DNA from: Nicotiana tabacum
Lineage: Eukaryota; Streptophyta; Magnoliopsida; Solanales; Solanaceae
DNA: 64,000 nt
Assembly (NCBI RefSeq): GCF_000715075.1
Contig: NC_134095.1
Coordinates: 9,906,722-9,970,721 of the forward strand
Reading direction: 5' to 3'
The notes beneath the pieces were generated by a model. That model did no database searches and had not been told where the DNA came from. It saw nothing but the letters and a program-made list of their open reading frames with translations. Both the position numbers and the translations under genes were made by a program. This document shows positions 57,869 to 64,000 of this stretch, one piece after another; the stretch's first letter is position 1; every line of letters starts with the position of its first letter.

Positions 57869-58206
57869 TATATTTTGTTCGCTAGATAACTATAGTTCTG
57901 TCTTAATTATATTACCAATCAAAATTTTCTAGAGTTGACAAACTAAAATGATATTGATAAACTATTCGTATAAAATTATAAATATGAGTCTCACAATTTT
58001 TTCTCGTAACGTGAAAGTTTTAGGCACCTGCCATTTAATTAGGTCGCCTCTGACTGGTTCTTGATATATTCGTGGTCATCACTCTTTGATTTTGAAAAAT
58101 AAAATAAAATAAATCGGTCTCCAAAACATATCCAGGATTGCAATTAGTAGAAGCAATTAATTTGATGAGCATTGTGGGGAAGTTTCTTTAATCTTACTTT
58201 GAGGGC
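57869..58206. other. Upstream region of the patatin-like gene
   Basis: About 340 bp of AT-rich DNA between the MITE and the TATA box. No further cis-element is claimed by eye. Confidence 0.5.
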
Positions 58207-58214
58207 TATAAATA
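58207..58214 (+). promoter_or_regulatory. TATA box of the patatin-like gene
   Basis: TATAAATA lies 142 bp before the ATG. With transcription starting roughly 25-35 nt downstream this gives a 5' leader of about 100-110 nt. Confidence 0.7.
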
Positions 58215-58348
58215 GGTGATTCGTCCTTTTGTTGAAGATCAATAAAAAGTTTTAAGTATTCTTGTGTTATTATTTACTTGCTTCAAAACAACCCAACAAT
58301 AATATTCGATCGTAACTCTTACATTCATCAAATTACCAAGTTAGGAAA

Positions 58349-61300
58349 ATGAAGAAGGCAATTTCATCATCTGGTTCTTTAAAGTTGCAGCCTCCAACTT
58401 ATGGTAAACTCATAACCATTCTCAGCATCGATGGAGGTGGCATTAGGGGAATAATTCCTGCCACTATTCTTGAGTATCTTGAATCTCAACTCCAGGTGAA
58501 TTAAGCTTCCATTGTAACCTATATTTGCATAATACAGTTTTTCCGCGAAGGGAATTTTACTGAATGCTACCGCCTCCCTTTAGCTCCGTTCTTGTAATTA
58601 ACTGATGTTATCTTTTATGTGACTTAATTAATAGCATAACAATTCTTTTATGTCATCTTGGTTTAGAATTTAAGTAGCATGTGCCCTGGAACAACCATAT
58701 TCATGTACATGTTTAGTACTTTGAATTTATATTTAAAGAGTTCCAAATTTGGATGAATAGGAATTGGATGGTGAGGATGCAAGGCTTGCGGATTACTTCG
58801 ATATAATTGCAGGAACAAGCACAGGTGGTCTTGTCACGGCCATGCTAACAGCCCCAGACAAAGACAAGCGTCCTTTATTTGCTGCTAAAGACATTAAACC
58901 CTTCTATCTTGAGCATGGCTCTAAGATTTTCCCACAGAAAAAGTAATTAACCTTTTTCTTTCATTTTTTAACTGTGGAATTCTCTTGTAATAGAAGCAGA
59001 GCCTTGGAGCAATAGTAAAATTGTCTCCATGTGGCCTATAGGTCACGGGTTCGAACCGTGAAAGCAGCTACTAATACTTACATTAGGATAAGTTGTCCGC
59101 ATCATACCTTGGAATACGGCCTCCTTTTTTAGAATTCTCTTGTAATAATATTATCTTAGGACGGTCACCTTTAATATTTGTTGTTCATGATAATCACAGG
59201 ATGGTGTTTGGATCAATAGTGAAGACTTTGAAATCTCTAATAGGACCAAAGTATAATGGGAAGTATCTTCACCAAGTCATAGAGGAGAAATTAGGGGAGA
59301 CTCTGTTGCATGAGACATTGACTAATGTGGTTATTCCTACTTTTGATATCAAGAATCTACAGCCAACAATTTTCTCCACTTTTGAGGTCCTTTTCTCTCC
59401 CTTTTATGCTCTACCTCTGAATTTATGTATAGATATATATATATATAGGGAAGGACTAACATAATTTCGAAATGCAAACAGGCCAGAGTAAAACCATTAA
59501 TGGATGCTAAGCTTTCAGATATATGCATCAGCACATCAGCTGCTCCAACGTATCTTCCTGCACATTTCTTCCGGACCCAAGATAAAGATGGCAACTTTCA
59601 TGAGTTCAATCTTGTCGATGGTGGAGTCGCAGCTAACAATCCAGTACGTACAATACCTTTTTTTTGTATAAATATATTCTAGTTTCTGATGTAAAATGTT
59701 TACAAGAAAATAAGTCATTTTCTGATATTTGGTTGCCATGAAAAATTTTCCGAAGAGAACATTCTCCGTTAAAAGAGGGAAAATGACTTTCCACACTTAT
59801 GTGCGGTGTGCGGAAATCATTTTCCTTCCCAATTATTTCAACTCTTAATTTTTAACCAGCAATTGAACATATATTAATTTTTATTATTAAAAATTTCATC
59901 GAAACATCTCAGATTTGCTAATATTACTATCAATCTTTAATACTGTTTGAAAAATATTTTTCACTCTCTAATCGAGAACCATAATTGTTTTCCTAAGAAA
60001 TATTTTTTCATATCATTTTTTTCAAAAATAACTTTTGTCATACCAAATGCATTATTTCTTTCTCTTTTTTAGTTGGAAATCTATATGATTTGGTTATTGC
60101 TTTTTCAGGCCCTTGTTGCTACAAGCCAAGTGACCCGCCAAATAATGACCGGAAACCCAGATTTCTTCCCAATCAAGCCCATTGATTATGGAAGGTTTTT
60201 GGTGATATCTATAGGCACTGGATCAGCAAAAGTGGAACAGAAATATAATGCTAAAATTGCATCCAAATGGGGTATCTTGGGCTGGCTTCTTAATGGAGGT
60301 TCAACTCCAATTGTGGATGTTTTTACTCAAGCCAGTGGTGATATGGTTGATCTTCATATTTCTGTTGTTTTCCAAGCTCTTCATTCTGAAGAAAATTACC
60401 TTCGTATTCAGGTACAATTACATAAGCCTATAAATAAAAAATCTAAATAGTATTGATTGTTATAAATAGATGGATCGCCCTTTTCGTCCTTAAAGTTGAA
60501 TTTTGTTGCCAAAGATCAATAAAAGTTCTAAGAGCCAATTAAATGGTGGGATGGTGAGACCTTCTTTCGGGGAACTCCCGTTAACTTATCTTATTGAGCT
60601 TCTCTCTTAGGGTTGATTTTTCTTAATTATTTGATCCTAAATTATTCGACAACTTGAATGTCGTAATTCTCTTGACATGGGCGGATTTAGGGGGAGGAAA
60701 GGGTACACTGTACATATCAGGCAATGTTCGTTTTGTGACTCTACATATTATATTTTGAATCCCCTTGATACAACACAAACACATATATATATATATATAT
60801 ATATATAGCTTAGTGGTCGAGGGAGTTTAAAACCCTTTTGAAGTTGCTCCTTCAATTCCCATTAGCCTCAGTCCTTTTATATTTTTTAATTTCTTTTTGA
60901 ACCGTTTTAACGGAAATCCTACTTCCGTCACGGAATTTCTTGGATGTTAGATGAGAAGTTGGGTAGAGAGATAATAGAATCTCCCGGGGATGGTAGCGTC
61001 TATTCCTTGATTGCAGGTTGTCTTACTTTGCTACCCAAAAAAAAAAGGTTGAATAAACTTTTAATACATTTTTGTCGACATGCAGTTGAAGCTGATTTGT
61101 TTGGAGATCCGCCTATTTTCAAATAGAATTTAATTTTTACTTTAATAGCGTAAAAGATTTTTATACTATCTGTTGTAACATGTCACTTATCATGTTTGCA
61201 AGTTATACCATTTTATACTTGCAATAAAATAATTAGTTGTAATTAGCTTTTGAAAAACCTGATAATATACAAATTTCGTATACTAGTGTCTATATATATT

Positions 61301-61766
61301 AGTCAAACTATTTTTTAATAAAATACTGAAAAATATAAAGTTCTAGATCTTACGACTCTATCTTAACTAAGATAATTATATTGTTCACCAATTGTAGGAT
61401 GACACATTAACTGAAACAGACTCCTCCGTAGATATATCAACCAAAGAGAACATGGACAAATTGGTTGAAATAGGGAAAACTTTATTGAAGAAACCGGTTT
61501 CAAGGGTAAATTTGCAGACAGGTCTATCTGAACAAAGCAAAAATGATGGCACAAATGAAGAAACTTTAAAAAGGTAATTCAACTCTTTTCAGAACATTAC
61601 CATCTTATATAATTGTATATAGTAATCATACTAATACCAAGAAAAATATTTCGTGTTAATTAATGAAATTGATCATATTATATTTGCCAGGTTTGCAATG
61701 TTACTTTCAGAAGAAAAAAGACTCAGGGATTCCAAGTCACCTCATACAAACAAAAGCTCAGAGTAG
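58349..61766 (+). CDS. Patatin-like phospholipase (lipid acyl hydrolase), seven exons, intact
   Basis: Exons 58349-58495, 58761-58942, 59200-59386, 59482-59643, 60109-60411, 61398-61573 and 61691-61766, all with GT-AG introns, give 1233 nt and 410 residues, close to the usual 380-430 of plant patatins. The start is the first ATG after the TATA box and opens a family-typical N-terminus without an evident signal peptide. The oxyanion loop DGGGIRG is residues 28-34. The nucleophile elbow GTSTG spans 67-71 with Ser69. The catalytic Asp218 lies in DGG at 218-220. The family hydrolyses acyl esters of phospholipids and galactolipids with a Ser-Asp dyad, releasing fatty acids in defence, stress and lipid turnover. 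Absence of a signal peptide suggests a cytosolic or membrane-associated form like PLP2 rather than vacuolar tuber patatin. No stops or frameshifts. Intron 2 holds a SINE; introns 4 and 5 hold other repeats. Substrate is not deducible. Confidence 0.95.
58977..59147 (+). mobile_element. tRNA-derived SINE with 16-bp TSD in intron 2
   Basis: Perfect 16-bp direct repeats GAATTCTCTTGTAATA (58977-58992 and 59132-59147) flank a ~139-bp body. It carries a box A-like GAGCAATAGTAAAA stretch and a box B GGTTCGAACC at 59050-59059, as in Solanaceae tRNA-type SINEs. The 3' end is T-rich. It lies 50 bp from the exon 3 acceptor and does not disturb either splice site. Confidence 0.88.
59690..60060. repeat. 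Repeat-like segment in intron 4
   Basis: Several GGAAAATGA.TTTCC / TCATTTTCCTTCC-type inverted pieces and a terminal CATACCAAATGCATT versus TTTGGTTGCCATGAAAA resemblance suggest a MITE-like insertion. Boundaries are uncertain. Confidence 0.35.
60665..60950. repeat. Repeat-like segment with (AT)n in intron 5
   Basis: Starts near CATGGGCGGATTTAGGGGG, includes a ~26-bp AT dinucleotide run (60783-60808) and ends near TCCGTCACGG. It resembles a common Solanaceae interspersed repeat. It accounts for part of the unusually long 986-bp intron 5. Confidence 0.4.
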
Positions 61767-62789
61767 TACATCATTTGTTTGGAGCACACAAGATCATCCT
61801 TGTCTTTAATTAGTTTTGTATTTACTTTAAAGCTTTAATTTGTTACAGATGACGTGTAAAATTCAATTCGTGTATTTTGTACACTGTAATTCAATTTGTG
61901 TGTTATAAAAGATGTAACAAAATTATTAGTTTGAGTACCCGTATGTTCACCAAGAAACTTGATTTTTACTGTGTTTCGTCAACTTAAAGTAAAGTAAATA
62001 CAACAGTTTTTACGTGAAAAATCACCCAACTGAAAAGGTGCAAAAACCACGACAACTTCCACTCCACTAGAACAATGAGCCAAAAAATGTATCAATTACA
62101 AGACTGTAATTCAATGCTCTCCAGTACTCCTACCACAACTATTTGATTTACAAGTTACTCTAACTTATAAAGCAAACGCTCACTCCAACTCAGTAATTGT
62201 TTGTGATGCGTGATTAAAACTCGATTTTTTAAAACACATTTTCTAGACTGACTCCAGAAGAATACAATATAAGTACTCAACTATGGTGAACAACATATGA
62301 CTCTTCAGTTAATGTGTAAAAGGATAAAATCAGAAGTCCAAAGTAGATAGTATTTAAACGTATAGACTTGAGATCTTCTGGGAGTCCTATACATAATCAG
62401 CTTCTCCTTTGATAGGACTCCTATTGTTCGAAAATTTTTACAAGTTTTGGAACTCTTGTCTCTGACTGAATTATCCGTATCTTGACGAGCGCAAAACACA
62501 ATACGAAATTGATGTTCGCTAATCAAAGATAGTATAGTATAATATCGTCTCTATAGGGATTGGATTTAAACAATGCTCTAGTAATTCCTGGTTTAACTGT
62601 TATTCAGGATGATCACAACTTGATTGGAATGATTCCGAACTACGATTAACTACTAAGTAAAGCAATTGACAGTTGACTGTAACAAACTAGAGATTAGTGA
62701 TAACTAGGGATTTCGATACATTTTATACTCCTTACTTAAGTTTTGATTAGAAATGTGTACAAAAAAGTCCCAAAGGCTCATAAGTTGTG
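61767..62789. other. 3' flank of the patatin-like gene, no further gene seen
   Basis: Begins with the 3' untranslated region. No canonical AATAAA is obvious, but several TTTGTA..TAATT stretches follow. No credible ORF; short ORFs on the minus strand lack family features. Confidence 0.5.
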
Positions 62790-64000
62790 CGTGATTGCAG
62801 GTTTGATCAACAAGGTGACAAGATGTCAAAGATCAGCTCAAAAGGAGTGAAACTTGCACAAGTATCAAGACAAGACAAAGCTCAGACAAAACAAGGCAGT
62901 GCGGCCGCACACCATTCTGTGCGGTCCGCACAAGTGAGGTTCAGAGAGTACGATATTCAGGCAAAAGGAGCAATGCGGCCGCAGTAGGTTTTGTGCGGTC
63001 CGCACTTGGATCAATGCAGCCGCACTCAATTTAGTGCGGTCTGCAGTAAGAAGGATCAGAGAGTTGCCAGTTCCGAGTTTCAAGCCAATGCGGTCCACGC
63101 TCCATTTCATGCGGACCGCACCAGAAGCCTCCGCGGTCGCACTCTATTCTATGCGATCTGCATTGCCTGAGTTTAGAGAGATGGATTTTTATGTCAAGAG
63201 TCTTAGTGCGGCCGCACGTGATTTTGTCGGTCCGCACTAGCCCTGCAGAGGTATTTTTGTCCAGATTTTTCAGCTTAGTATAAATAGCTTCTTCTCCCAT
63301 TTTTAGGTCATTAGATAGTTTTAGCTAAGAGTTGCTCTCGTGGGTTTGAATATTTTAGCTATTTTGGGCAATTTTATCTACATTTCAATATTGAATGTTC
63401 TTGTTTATCTTAGTAATTAATTAATATGAGTTGTTCTTCATCTATTTTATGCTTTTCTTCTTTAATTATGAGTAGCTAAACCCATAAGCTAGGGTTGTGG
63501 CTCAACCCTAGTGTGGGTAATTGATGGGTCTTGTATTTTAGGGCTAGATTGACTACGGGTGTTTGATATTTGGGTAAATTTCATGTTCAATTGCTGAATT
63601 AGTGGCTGCAAACACTAGTTTGTGTTTAGTTGACTTGATCTCTTCTTGAGAAAGAGAGGTTGAGTCTCTGAAATTGGTCCAACAAGAAATTGGGGTGTAT
63701 TCAAGAGATTGATAGCCCCAATTAAAGGGTTAAACCTCGAGAGAGTAATACCTAACTTGAACCTTGATTGCTTGTGCAAATTTGCATACCCAATTGGTCT
63801 TGAGAAAGTCAATTCGAGCAAAATCACTTGAACCACCGAGAGGTGTAAGGTGGGTAAAATCGTGCAACGGTTATATCATACTCCCCAAATATGTCAATCA
63901 TACCTTAGACTCAAGTATCCGTCAATTGATCACCTAGGCGAAAGTCACTACCCTAGTGCCTTTTAAACCATTTGAACAACCCGCAACATTTTACTCTTAG
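62790..64000 (+). mobile_element. Athila/Tat-type LTR, incomplete at window edge
   Basis: Matches 18300-18950 and then 16486-17220 in plus orientation. It carries about twelve CpG-rich near-palindromes (GTGCGGTCCGCAC, GTGCGGCCGCAC and variants) at 62895-63240, then TATAAATAG at about 63278. By comparison with 17220-17392 another ~175 bp of LTR should lie beyond the window, followed by a primer-binding site. The left boundary is approximate. Confidence 0.78.

Noticed and set aside
60944..61126. 60-codon ORF in intron 5 of the patatin-like gene
   Set aside because: Not flanked by usable splice sites in frame, and the flanking exons join correctly without it.

Overview
This is a plant nuclear window, almost certainly from a Solanaceae genome and probably Nicotiana. 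The evidence is the dense nest of multi-kilobase Ty3/gypsy LTRs, a tRNA-derived SINE of the tobacco/Solanaceae type, and a seven-exon patatin-like gene. I find one intact gene, at 58349-61766 (+), encoding a 410-residue patatin-like lipid acyl hydrolase. Nearly everything else is transposable-element sequence in various stages of decay.

Layout. 1-3970: truncated chromovirus-type LTR, primer-binding site and about 2.2 kb of non-coding internal sequence (LARD-like). 3971-16485 (-): Tat/Ogre-like element with a 3' LTR carrying a WD40 gene fragment, a 48-bp minisatellite that is itself interrupted by a solo LTR with TSD (8217-10291), and a broken gag, but no pol. 16486-18952: scrambled Athila/Tat-type debris made of an LTR fragment, a complete reverse-transcribed tRNA-Asp, an inverted integrase piece and a second LTR fragment. 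18953-29189 (+): Tekay/Del-like chromovirus, abutting an orphan LTR piece (29190-29942). 30192-31975: Mutator-like non-autonomous element with a 9-bp TSD. 32936-40028 (-): decayed Ty1/copia element holding a tandem TRIM array in its leader. 40172-53500 (-): Helitron with a helicase pseudogene, split by a second Tekay/Del-like chromovirus (42333-52734, -). 53501-55281: AT-rich unassigned DNA. 55282-57868: a MITE holding a solo LTR that holds another solo LTR. 58207-61766: patatin-like gene. 62790-64000: another Athila/Tat-type LTR running off the window.

The most notable object is at 17393-17467. It is a full 75-nt copy of mature tRNA-Asp, including the 3' CCA that eukaryotic nuclear tRNA genes do not encode. 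It is joined to the LTR exactly at the primer-binding site and has A to T at tRNA position 58, the site of m1A. This is what is expected if reverse transcriptase read through the whole primer tRNA instead of stopping at m1A58.

Two other cross-element patterns stand out. LTRs of unrelated families carry clusters of CpG-rich near-palindromes (CCGCA..TGCGG or GCGGNCCGCAC types), in two families placed directly upstream of the TATA box. Most premature stops in both chromoviruses are CAG to TAG, as expected from deamination of methylated CHG sites. All alignments were made by eye, so boundaries marked approximate are good to roughly 10-50 bp.
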